Below, in pieces: positions 1 to 4,899 of a stretch of DNA of 10,936 bases. The notes below the pieces were generated by a model. It did no database searches. It was not told where the DNA came from and saw only the letters and a program-made list of their open reading frames with translations. Each line of letters opens with the position of its first letter. Within the stretch, counting starts at the first letter, position 1. This DNA comes from CAYOXM01 sp964407925 (lineage in GTDB: Bacteria; Patescibacteriota; Patescibacteriia; SG8-24): the NCBI GenBank assembly GCA_964407925.1, contig CAYOXM010000035.1, forward strand, positions 1 to 10,936, read 5' to 3'. The position numbers and the translations under genes are program-made.

Positions 1-843
1 ATCGTCGCCGACGCGCATCCAGGCGATGTCATCGCCGACGGTCCAGATCTTCCAGCCGTCGAAACGGCGGGGCGGGATCATCATCGCGAAGTTCGTCTTT
101 CCGCATGAGCTCGGAAACGCGGCCGCGACGTAGGTCATCTCGCCCTCGGGACTCTCCACGCCCATGATGAGCATGTGTTCCGCGAGCCAGCCTTCGCGCC
201 GGCCGAGGTACGAGCCGATGCGGAGCGCCAGGCACTTCTTGCCGAGCAGCACGTTGCCGCCGTAGCCGGAACCGACGGACCAGATGGCGTTGTCCTGCGG
301 AAAATGGCAGATGTAGCGCCGCTCCGGCATGCAGTCGAGCGTCGTGTGAAGGCCGCGATTGAAATCATCGGAGTCGCCGATGCTTTCCGTCGCCACCTTG
401 CCCACGCGCGTCATGATCCGCATGTTCAGCACCACGTAGATGCTGTCGGTAATCTCGACGCCCGCTTTCGCGTGCGGCGATCCGGCCGGTCCCATGAGGT
501 ACGGGATGACGTACATCGTCCGTCCCTTCATCGCGCCATCGGTCAGGCCGCCGAGGAGGCGCTGTGCCTCGTCGGGGTCCATCCAGTTGTTGGTCGGACC
601 GGCCTCGTCACTCGTCGGCGTGCAGATGAAGGTGCGGTCCTCGACGCGCGCCACGTCGTTCGGGTTCGAGCGATGGTAGTAACAGCCGGGAAGGCGCCTC
701 TGATCGAGCTCGACGAGCGTGCCCGTCGTGAGCGCCTCCGCAGTGAGCCGGTCGCGTTCCTCTTCGGACCCGTCGCACCAGACGATGCGGTCGGGTTTCG
801 CGAGCGCGGCGACGTCCTGCACCCAGCGTTTTACGTTCTCCAT
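1..843 (-). CDS. pckG: Phosphoenolpyruvate carboxykinase (GTP), N-terminal part, cut by the window edge
   Basis: GTP-dependent PEP carboxykinase converts oxaloacetate plus GTP to phosphoenolpyruvate, GDP and CO2 in the cytosol (gluconeogenic/anaplerotic node). The frame is open from the ATG at 843 to base 1, giving 281 of the roughly 600 residues usual for the family. Family hallmarks seen: DVARVEDRT (about 63-71, substrate-binding Arg66), AGPTNNWMDP (81-90), GRTMYVIPYLMGP (107-119), GVEITDS (128-134), YGGNVLLGKKC (194-204, metal/substrate lysines), AEHM (221-224), the kinase-1 loop AAFPSSCGKTN (241-251) with the hyperreactive Cys247, and the kinase-2 motif GDDIAWM (270-276). The P-loop type and the NNWMDP block match the GTP class, not the ATP class (pckA). 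The start is supported by GCAGG five bases before the ATG and by the immediate match to the family N-terminus; it lacks the short N-terminal extension of actinobacterial homologues. No break is seen; the truncation is only the window end. Confidence 0.97.
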   Translation of the reverse strand, partial: MENVKRWVQDVAALAKPDRIVWCDGSEEERDRLTAEALTTGTLVELDQRRLPGCYYHRSNPNDVARVEDRTFICTPTSDEAGPTNNWMDPDEAQRLLGGLTDGAMKGRTMYVIPYLMGPAGSPHAKAGVEITDSIYVVLNMRIMTRVGKVATESIGDSDDFNRGLHTTLDCMPERRYICHFPQDNAIWSVGSGYGGNVLLGKKCLALRIGSYLGRREGWLAEHMLIMGVESPEGEMTYVAAAFPSSCGKTNFAMMIPPRRFDGWKIWTVGDDIAWMRVGDD

Positions 844-863
844 CGATACCTGCTTTCTTCCTT

Positions 864-892
864 ATATAAGGAGCGGTGTGGTCGTGCGGCAA
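864..892 (-). promoter_or_regulatory. Putative sigma-70 promoter of pckG
   Basis: On the minus strand TTGCCG (887-892), exactly 17 bp, then TTATAT (864-869). The predicted start near 857 leaves a leader of about 14 nt that contains GCAGG. The -10 lies in the perfect 12-bp palindrome CCTTATATAAGG (860-871), which could also be an operator covering the -10. The promoter lies just behind the stop of the 62-aa gene, so pckG may also be read from upstream. Seen by eye, not scored. Confidence 0.5.
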
Positions 893-917
893 TCCTAGAC
901 CCGTCCCGCGGAGGGAG

Positions 918-1106
918 TCAATCGGGTTCGCCGCCTCGCTTCGACGGGGGTTTTTCATCCCGATTCCTCCGCCGCCTGCGCGCGTCGAGCGCGTTCATGA
1001 CGGCAAAGATGACGACCCACTGCACGGCGCAGAGGGCCACGGTCGCGAGGACGAGGAATATCCCCGCCGCCGGCGACAAATCCGCGAAAAAGAGCTGACG
1101 TCCCAT
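918..1106 (-). CDS. Small single-span membrane protein, function unknown
   Basis: A 62-residue protein starting at the ATG at 1106, chosen because GGAGG stands five bases in front; the frame is open further upstream to 1184, but that stretch crosses a terminator and the previous gene's stop codon. Residues about 12-40 form one long hydrophobic span (containing AAGIFLVLATVALCAV), followed by the arginine cluster RRRRR at 43-47 and a polar, highly charged C-terminal tail rich in Lys, Arg, Glu and Pro. By the positive-inside rule the tail is probably cytoplasmic and the N-terminus outside. I recognise no family. It sits between dedA and pckG on the same strand, 74 bases before pckG, with no convincing terminator between them, so cotranscription with pckG is possible. 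The good Shine-Dalgarno, its own promoter and the membrane composition support a real gene. Confidence 0.7.
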   Translation of the reverse strand: MGRQLFFADLSPAAGIFLVLATVALCAVQWVVIFAVMNALDARRRRRNRDEKPPSKRGGEPD

Positions 1107-1128
1107 GGCCGCCTCCGATTGTCGGGTC

Positions 1129-1158
1129 GAAAAAGACCCTGTCGCACGACAGGGTCTT
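1129..1158 (-). terminator. Intrinsic terminator of dedA
   Basis: A perfect 12-bp inverted repeat (AAGACCCTGTCG at 1133-1144 and CGACAGGGTCTT at 1147-1158). On the minus strand it is followed by a run of T (1130-1134), the layout of a rho-independent terminator for the gene ending at 1181. The right half also holds the -10 and predicted start site of the next gene's promoter. Confidence 0.85.
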
Positions 1159-1184
1159 GTACCGCGCCCGATGCCGCCGGTCAA
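1156..1184 (-). promoter_or_regulatory. Promoter of the 62-aa gene, nested in the dedA terminator
   Basis: On the minus strand TTGACC (1179-1184), 17 bp, then TACAAG (1156-1161). The -35 contains the TGA stop codon of dedA (1181-1183), and the -10 overlaps the first arm of the terminator. The predicted start near 1149 falls close to the loop, so this transcript would lack most of the 5' arm and could not rebuild the terminator. It would carry a leader of about 43 nt with GGAGG. Confidence 0.6.
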
Positions 1185-1834
1185 GGAGCCTTGGGCGGCC
1201 CCTTTTTCCTGCGCGAGCGCGCGAATTCGATGACTGCGGGGAGCACTGACAGCCCGATGATGGCGAGAATGACGAACTCGAAATTATCCTTCACCGCGGG
1301 CAGGTTGCCGAAGTAGTAACCGCCGAGGGTGAAAACCGTGACCCACAGGATGCCGCCGACGACATTGAACAGCACGAACCGCGGGTAATGCATGTTGCCG
1401 ACGCCGGCGACGAACGGCGCGAACGTGCGGACGATCGGCATGAACCGCGCGATGACGACCGCCTTGCCGCCGTACTTCGCGTAGAAGGCCTGCGTTCGCT
1501 CGATGTGTTCCTTGCGTATCGGCAACCCGAGGAGCTTGCCGTCCGCGACCGCCTTGGTCCCGATCTTCCTGCCGATCCAGTAGTTCGCCGTGTCGCCGAT
1601 GATTGCGGCGGCGATGAGCAGCGCGAGCAGCGCGAGCGGGTGCAGCGCGCCCGCTGCAGCGAACGCGCCGGCGGCGAAAAGGAGCGAATCGCCGGGAAGG
1701 AACGGCGTCACGACGAGTCCCGTCTCGCAGAAGACGATCAGGAACAGGATGGCGTACGTCCACCCGCCGTACTGCGCGATGACGCCGCCGAGCGCGACGT
1801 CGAGGTGGAGGAAGATGTCGATGAGGCGTCCCAT
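1181..1834 (-). CDS. DedA-family membrane protein (SNARE-associated / VTT domain)
   Basis: A 217-residue DedA-family protein closely resembling Escherichia coli DedA over its full length. These inner-membrane proteins are linked to undecaprenyl-phosphate/phospholipid translocation and envelope and proton-motive-force homeostasis. Seen: N-terminal amphipathic stretch (1-22), hydrophobic segments about 27-44, 63-83, 125-145, 152-178 and 186-204, the signature FCETGLVVTPFLPGDS (35-50) with Glu37 and Asp49, GDTANYWIGRK (80-90), and RFMPIVRTFAPFVAG (130-144) with Arg130 and Arg136. These four charged residues correspond to those essential in E. coli YqjA/YghB. I chose the ATG at 1834 because it matches the family N-terminus; an ATG at 1870 would add 12 residues but lies in the loop of the upstream gene's terminator. 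No Shine-Dalgarno precedes 1834 and a possible -10 (TATGCT) lies only six bases upstream, so the mRNA may be leaderless. Basic, Pro-rich C-terminal tail. Confidence 0.95.
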   Translation of the reverse strand: MGRLIDIFLHLDVALGGVIAQYGGWTYAILFLIVFCETGLVVTPFLPGDSLLFAAGAFAAAGALHPLALLALLIAAAIIGDTANYWIGRKIGTKAVADGKLLGLPIRKEHIERTQAFYAKYGGKAVVIARFMPIVRTFAPFVAGVGNMHYPRFVLFNVVGGILWVTVFTLGGYYFGNLPAVKDNFEFVILAIIGLSVLPAVIEFARSRRKKGPPKAP

Positions 1835-1840
1835 ATCGGG

Positions 1841-1846
1841 AGCATA
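1841..1846 (-). promoter_or_regulatory. Possible -10 element in front of dedA
   Basis: TATGCT on the minus strand, six bases upstream of the dedA ATG. If used, transcription would start at or next to the A of the start codon. No good -35 is present at 16-18 bp spacing (it would fall in the upstream terminator stem), so the support is weak; read-through from the HAD-like gene is the alternative. Confidence 0.3.
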
Positions 1847-1850
1847 CCCC

Positions 1851-1882
1851 AAAAAGAAAAACGCGCCCATCGCGGGGCGCGT
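1851..1882 (-). terminator. Intrinsic terminator of the HAD-like gene
   Basis: Stem ACGCGCCC (1861-1868) / GGGCGCGT (1875-1882) with loop ATCGCG. On the minus strand it is followed by two runs of five T separated by a C (1851-1861). It ends the gene whose stop is at 1887, and the T-tract ends 17 bases before the dedA start codon. Confidence 0.85.
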
Positions 1883-1886
1883 CTCG

Positions 1887-2390
1887 TCAGCAGGCGCTCG
1901 CGTCGAGCAGGAACGGCAGGAGGTCGTCCCAGCTGCTCGCGATCCTGGCGCGCTTGCGCACCTCGGGGAACTTCGCCACTTCCGCCGGGTTCGGCCGGAA
2001 GAGGAACACGTTCTCCACGTAGTCGAGAACGAAGCTCATGATGAGGGGCCGGTCCTCGACGAAGTGCGTCACGCCGTACTGTCGGCAGACCTCGGCCTTC
2101 TCCTCGGGCTTCCGGACGAAATGGATGCGGTCGAGCGACATTCCCGTCGCCTCGAGAAACCCGCGCCTTCCCATCCAGTAGAGCTTCACCGCCTGGATCT
2201 CCTCGTTGCACTGCGAGATGATTCGCATGCGGCTGCCGAAACGCCGCTCCCTGAGCTGTCGCAGGGCGCTGAACCCGCCTGTCGTCGGCGGAGCCGCGGC
2301 ATACTGCGCGGGCGTCGAGCCGCCCGGCGCGTCGATGACCGGACCGCCGAAGTCGATGGCGAGCGTTTCTTCCCTCTCTTGCATGCCCAT
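1887..2390 (-). CDS. HAD-like hydrolase-fold protein, substrate unknown
   Basis: A 167-residue cytosolic protein with the layout of a small HAD-superfamily member, without a subfamily I can name. Motif I appears as LAIDFGGPV (10-18): Asp13 would be the nucleophile, but the usual second aspartate (D-x-D) is Gly15. Motif II may be RIISQC (56-61, Ser59), motif III a lysine in RKPEEK (93-98), and motif IV HFVEDRP (109-115, Glu112/Asp113). A tail SSWDDLLPFL (152-161) is typical of HAD C-termini. Without the second aspartate the protein may be a dehalogenase- or phosphonatase-like variant, a nucleotidase-like relative, or catalytically weak. The ATG at 2390 is chosen for GGAGG five bases upstream; Met3 (2384) is an alternative. 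It has its own promoter and terminator and is divergent from the operon at 2531. The fold call is moderately sure, the function unknown. Confidence 0.75.
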   Translation of the reverse strand: MGMQEREETLAIDFGGPVIDAPGGSTPAQYAAAPPTTGGFSALRQLRERRFGSRMRIISQCNEEIQAVKLYWMGRRGFLEATGMSLDRIHFVRKPEEKAEVCRQYGVTHFVEDRPLIMSFVLDYVENVFLFRPNPAEVAKFPEVRKRARIASSWDDLLPFLLDASAC

Positions 2391-2439
2391 GATTCCCTCC
2401 GAAGGAGCGACGGACGCGGCCTATCCGCGCCGGACCCGC

Positions 2440-2468
2440 ACTACAGCACGGCTTCGGGAAACGTTCAA
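2440..2468 (-). promoter_or_regulatory. Promoter of the HAD-like gene
   Basis: On the minus strand TTGAAC (2463-2468), 17 bp ending in TGC, then TGTAGT (2440-2445): an extended -10 promoter. The predicted start near 2433 is followed by a small hairpin (CGCGG/CCGCG, 2415-2429). A second possible stem pairs CTCC with part of the Shine-Dalgarno. The -35 lies only 3 bp from the -35 of the divergent plus-strand promoter. Confidence 0.6.
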
Positions 2469-2471
2469 CCC

Positions 2472-2500
2472 TTGCCGCGGAAGTGGCCCTCAGCTAAGGT
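2472..2500 (+). promoter_or_regulatory. Promoter of the 87-aa / zinc-ribbon operon
   Basis: TTGCCG (2472-2477), 17 bp ending in AGC, then TAAGGT (2495-2500). The predicted start near 2507 gives a leader of about 24 nt that carries GGAGG before the ATG at 2531. Divergent from, and nearly touching, the HAD-like gene promoter. Confidence 0.65.
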
Positions 2501-2530
2501 TCGCCCGTTCTTTCACTCGGAGGAGACGCG

Positions 2531-2794
2531 ATGATCGAGACTGCGGATTCGTACGCCATCAGGCTCGACTGGATCGACAAAGCGAAGCATGCCGACGATC
2601 CGGACGCGCCATTTTACTTCGGCCCGTACCCGTCAAAGGAAGCCGCCGGATGGGCGCTCGACTTCGTCCGCCGGTACCAAGATGCCGACAACGAGCCCGA
2701 TGAGGAGCGCGTGATCGGTGACGTCGTCCCCTACGGGCCGCACGCCCATCAGTGCCAGTCGCCCGCGCTCCTGCGGATGTTCATGGCATTGTAA
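2531..2794 (+). CDS. 87-aa protein of unknown function, first gene of a two-gene operon
   Basis: I do not recognise a family. The product is short, acidic and probably cytosolic: no signal peptide and no membrane span. Aromatic and proline-rich motifs such as FYFGPYPSKEAAGWALDF (28-45) look like a compact alpha/beta domain; the C-terminus is PALLRMFMAL. One Cys and two His (HAHQCQ, 71-76) are clustered, but too few for an obvious metal site. The ATG at 2531 is chosen because GGAGG stands seven bases upstream and a promoter starts transcription about 24 bases upstream. The stop TAA runs straight into AAGGAGG, the ribosome-binding site of the next gene ten bases on, so the two are very probably translated from one mRNA and may work together. 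Confidence 0.75.
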   Translation: MIETADSYAIRLDWIDKAKHADDPDAPFYFGPYPSKEAAGWALDFVRRYQDADNEPDEERVIGDVVPYGPHAHQCQSPALLRMFMAL

Positions 2795-2804
2795 GGAGGA
2801 ACCG

Positions 2805-3461
2805 ATGGACTTCATGTCGTTTCTGAGGGGCGGTACGAGCGGTCCCGACCTCGTCGCGCTGCATCGCGAAGAAGCAAGGGTCCTTCGCGAGGAAGCGAAG
2901 CTCACCGAAAAACGCTGTCGCGCCATCGATGCGGCGACGGGCACGGCCGATGCCCTCTCTCGCCTCGATACCGGCGGCGGGTTCGGCAGTTACACGTTCG
3001 AACGCTGGTTTTTCGTATCGTCCTACGCCCACGATGGCGGCGAACGCCCGACGCTCACGAGCTTCGAGGGGCTCATCGTCCCCGAGGCGGTGCAGGACCA
3101 GAACCGTCACCGGCCGAAAGCGCAGACTCCGGAACAGGCGGCCGAAGGCGTCGTCACGATGACTTCCGTGCCCGTATCCGGACGGGAAATCGCGTCGGAG
3201 GCGGCAGCGCAATACGCGTCGGGCGTCCGCCTCGGAACGTTCGCCGACGTGCTCAGGGAACCGTGCGCGGCGTGCGGCGCTCTCGCGATCGTCTTCTGCG
3301 AACACTACTTCGACACCAGCAACGAGTTCCAATCGCTCTTCGTCAGAAGGCTGTGCCTGCGCTGTCCGCACGTCCAAGACGTCGCGAGCGCGTCCTGCGA
3401 CCTCTGCGAGCGCCTGCCGCTCCTCCCCCTCGTCCAACCGCACCGGAAACGTCACTACTGA
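2805..3461 (+). CDS. 218-aa protein with N-terminal helix and C-terminal zinc-ribbon-like cysteine cluster
   Basis: Unknown family. Residues about 16-42 (LVALHREEARVLREEAKL and on) form a charged, probably coiled-coil helix. A middle part about 58-130 contains an aromatic stretch (FERWFFVSSY, 65-74) and a Pro/Gln-rich linker. The C-terminal third holds seven of the eight cysteines as C154-x2-C157, C165, C184-x2-C187 and C198-x2-C201, with His167 and His189 nearby, which suggests one or two structural zinc sites of a zinc-ribbon or treble-clef kind. The very end is basic (HRKRHY). This suggests a nucleic-acid- or protein-binding adaptor, but no function can be claimed. The ATG at 2805 has AGGAGG six bases upstream, overlapping the stop of the 87-aa gene; the frame is open upstream but that part overlaps the previous gene. 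A terminator begins inside the last codons. Confidence 0.8.
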   Translation: MDFMSFLRGGTSGPDLVALHREEARVLREEAKLTEKRCRAIDAATGTADALSRLDTGGGFGSYTFERWFFVSSYAHDGGERPTLTSFEGLIVPEAVQDQNRHRPKAQTPEQAAEGVVTMTSVPVSGREIASEAAAQYASGVRLGTFADVLREPCAACGALAIVFCEHYFDTSNEFQSLFVRRLCLRCPHVQDVASASCDLCERLPLLPLVQPHRKRHY

Positions 3462-3476
3462 CCGGGCGGTTTTTTA
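3436..3476 (+). terminator. Terminator of the 87-aa / zinc-ribbon operon
   Basis: Stem AACCGC-(A)-CCGG (3436-3446, one bulged A) with CCGG-GCGGTT (3462-3471), a 15-nt loop and a run of six T. The stem's left arm and the loop lie within the last codons and stop of the coding region. Convergent with the terminator at 3594-3621; the 117 bases between them are purine-rich and hold nothing else I can name. Confidence 0.75.
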
Positions 3477-3593
3477 TTAAGCGCGTCCGAGTACGAGGCG
3501 GGCGCGAACCTCCATGAGAATAGTGTAAAGTGAGTAGCCGCGAAAGTAGGGAGAGGTTAAGAGAAAAGGAACGCGCGAAAGAAGAGATAGATT

Positions 3594-3621
3594 AAAAAAC
3601 GCGCCCGCGAAACGGGCGCGT
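3594..3621 (-). terminator. Terminator of the triphosphatase/phosphoribosyltransferase gene
   Basis: Perfect 9-bp stem ACGCGCCCG (3599-3607) / CGGGCGCGT (3613-3621), loop CGAAA, followed on the minus strand by six T (3594-3599). Starts a few bases after the stop at 3629. Confidence 0.9.
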
Positions 3622-3628
3622 CCTGAGA

Positions 3629-4162
3629 TTAAAAGAGCGGAAGGTTGCCGAGGCTGACGACGTCGGGCCGCTCGTCGCCCTCGGTGAAGATGGCGGCCAC
3701 GCCCGCGACGTCCGCGCCGACGTCGGCCATGAGCGCCTTCATCGCCTCGATCGTTCCGCCGGTCGACACCACGTCGTCGACGATGACGACGCGCTTGCCG
3801 GCGAGACCGTCCGCATCGTCGGCACCGAGGTACAGCGCCTGCTCGCGGTTGGTCGTGATGCTGCGGTAGGAGTACGCACGGACCGGTTCGGCCATGTACG
3901 GCTTCTTCTCCTTGCGCGCGACGAACGTCGGGAGCCCCGTCATCCGCCCGAGCACGTGGAGGAGCGCGGTCGCCTTGCCGTCCGGCATGACGAGCGCGGT
4001 GAGGCCGCGCGGCAATTTCGCCGCGAGCGCCTTGCCTGCGGCTTCCGTGAGCAGCCAGTCGCCGAGGATGTTGAAGAGCGCGACGCGGATGCCGGGCGCG
4101 ACCTCCCTGACGGGAAGCTCGCGGACGACACCGCCGATCTCGATGCGGTGCGACGTAGTCAT
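3629..4162 (-). CDS. Possible separately translated phosphoribosyltransferase (internal start)
   Basis: An in-frame ATG at 4162 with GAGGAG six bases upstream would yield a 177-residue phosphoribosyltransferase that begins exactly where stand-alone homologues of this Apt-like family begin (MTTSHRIEIGGVVRELP). Either this is the real second gene of a pair whose first gene lost its stop codon, or both the 356-aa fusion and the 177-aa protein are made from one message. I report it as an alternative product of the same locus, not as an extra gene. Confidence 0.5.
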   Translation of the reverse strand: MTTSHRIEIGGVVRELPVREVAPGIRVALFNILGDWLLTEAAGKALAAKLPRGLTALVMPDGKATALLHVLGRMTGLPTFVARKEKKPYMAEPVRAYSYRSITTNREQALYLGADDADGLAGKRVVIVDDVVSTGGTIEAMKALMADVGADVAGVAAIFTEGDERPDVVSLGNLPLF

Positions 4163-4699
4163 GGAATTCTCCTCGCTTGTGACGTGCCGCAGCGCGGACA
4201 CGAGCGTTTCAGTGACGGCGTGCGTCAGTATGCCCGCGCGCGACAGCCGTCCCTCGGTGAGGGTCGTGTGCGGATCGTCGGCGGGGCAACCGAGCCGATC
4301 AGCGACGAGCGAACCGACGGTCACGCGATCGAACCCGATGTCGCGGGCACGCTCGACGAGCTCGTCGGGAAACGTCACCGCTCCAGACCAACCGACCGTC
4401 TCGCGTCCGTCAGGCGAGATGACGACGACGCACGCGAGATCCTGCCAGCGGCCGTCCTCGCGGACGATGCCGTTTTCGATGCCGACGCCCCAGCTTCCCG
4501 GAACGGATTCGCGCGCGGCGCGGGCACGGTTGCGTGCGCCGCGAGCAACTTCCTCGCGCCCGACGGGCTGTACGGGGACGCCGGACGGCGTCGCGCGTTC
4601 GACGATGGCCGCTTCGAACCCCGCGGCGCGGCACGCGTTACGCGTCGCCCTCGACTTGATCACGCTCTTCGAACCGACGGAAACGATATGAGTCGTCAT
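3629..4699 (-). CDS. Fusion: YjjX-type inosine/xanthosine triphosphatase + adenine-phosphoribosyltransferase-like domain
   Basis: One 356-residue frame with two enzymes. Residues 1-about 172 match the YjjX family, which cleaves ITP and XTP to keep deaminated purines out of nucleic acids: SVGSKSVIKSRA (7-18), SGVPVQP (39-45), GREEVARGARNRARAA (47-62), GVGIENGI (71-78) and TTLTEGRLSRAG (145-156, substrate-loop region). Residues 180-356 are a type I phosphoribosyltransferase of the COG0503/Apt kind: FNILGDWLLTEAAGKAL (209-225), VARKEKKPYM (260-269), SITTNREQALYL (280-291), the PRPP-binding loop VVIVDDVVSTGGT (304-316) and the family-typical C-terminus LPLF. It would make nucleoside monophosphates from a purine base and PRPP. 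The joining linker is only about seven residues. AAGGAGG six bases before 4699 fixes the start. A perfect internal ribosome site lies at the junction (see the separate entry), so the second domain may also be made alone. Monocistronic, with its own promoter and terminator. Purine house-cleaning plus salvage is an inferred link. Confidence 0.88.
   Translation of the reverse strand: MTTHIVSVGSKSVIKSRATRNACRAAGFEAAIVERATPSGVPVQPVGREEVARGARNRARAARESVPGSWGVGIENGIVREDGRWQDLACVVVISPDGRETVGWSGAVTFPDELVERARDIGFDRVTVGSLVADRLGCPADDPHTTLTEGRLSRAGILTHAVTETLVSALRHVTSEENSMTTSHRIEIGGVVRELPVREVAPGIRVALFNILGDWLLTEAAGKALAAKLPRGLTALVMPDGKATALLHVLGRMTGLPTFVARKEKKPYMAEPVRAYSYRSITTNREQALYLGADDADGLAGKRVVIVDDVVSTGGTIEAMKALMADVGADVAGVAAIFTEGDERPDVVSLGNLPLF
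4169..4174 (-). promoter_or_regulatory. Internal Shine-Dalgarno at the domain junction of the fusion
   Basis: GAGGAG on the minus strand with spacer AATTCC before the ATG at 4162. It is as strong as the sites of the true gene starts in this window and sits precisely between the two domains, encoding the linker residues Glu-Glu. Confidence 0.65.
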
Positions 4700-4773
4700 G
4701 TCCGGCCTCCTTGTGAAAGTGCTTCGCGCTGGACGTCCGAACGCAGGGTCATCCTGCCCGATTCAGACGCGCC

Positions 4774-4802
4774 ACAATACCACGTCATGGCGCTTTTTCC
4801 AA
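4774..4802 (-). promoter_or_regulatory. Putative promoter of the triphosphatase/phosphoribosyltransferase gene
   Basis: On the minus strand TTGGAA (4797-4802), 17 bp, then TATTGT (4774-4779). The predicted start near 4767 gives a leader of about 68 nt containing a small hairpin (GCAGG/CCTGC, 4743-4757). Confidence 0.5.
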
Positions 4803-4849
4803 CTCTCCGACCCCTTTTGGCCACGCACGGCGAATTTCAGGTCGCGTAG

Positions 4850-4871
4850 TATTACGAAATTGCTCGTAATA
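4850..4871. repeat. Perfect 8-bp inverted repeat, operator-like
   Basis: TATTACGA, spacer AATTGC, TCGTAATA. AT-rich in a GC-rich neighbourhood, abutting the T-tract of the terminator at 4871-4893 and about 48 bp upstream of the -35 of the triphosphatase promoter. Its shape fits a dimeric helix-turn-helix binding site, but the position (around -85 to -105) suits an activator better than a repressor. Part may simply be sequence following the terminator. Confidence 0.4.
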
Positions 4872-4893
4872 AAAACGGGTCCCGATGGACCCG
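4871..4893 (-). terminator. Terminator of the 134-aa / 162-aa operon
   Basis: Stem CGGGTCC (4876-4882) / GGACCCG (4887-4893) with a four-base loop, followed on the minus strand by five T (4871-4875). Lies just after the stop at 4900. Confidence 0.85.
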
Positions 4894-4899
4894 CATTCG

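Noticed and set aside
175..1098. A 307-codon open frame on the plus strand
   Set aside because: Antisense to pckG and the 62-aa gene; Arg/Ala/His-rich with no recognisable motif.
1835..1870. Upstream start of dedA at 1870
   Set aside because: The ATG lies in the loop of the preceding gene's terminator and the added residues do not match the family N-terminus.
1388..2534. Plus-strand open frames of 217 and 314 codons
   Set aside because: They run antisense to dedA and the HAD-like gene and across both their terminators and the divergent promoters.
3477..3593. Purine-rich stretch between two convergent terminators as a small RNA gene or repeat array
   Set aside because: No repeat unit, no promoter with acceptable -35 and no hairpin of its own; it looks like spacer sequence with A/G bias.
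3894..4849. Plus-strand open frames of 265 and 297 codons
   Set aside because: Antisense to the triphosphatase/phosphoribosyltransferase gene, with Ser/Arg/Pro-rich mirror translations and no ribosome site.
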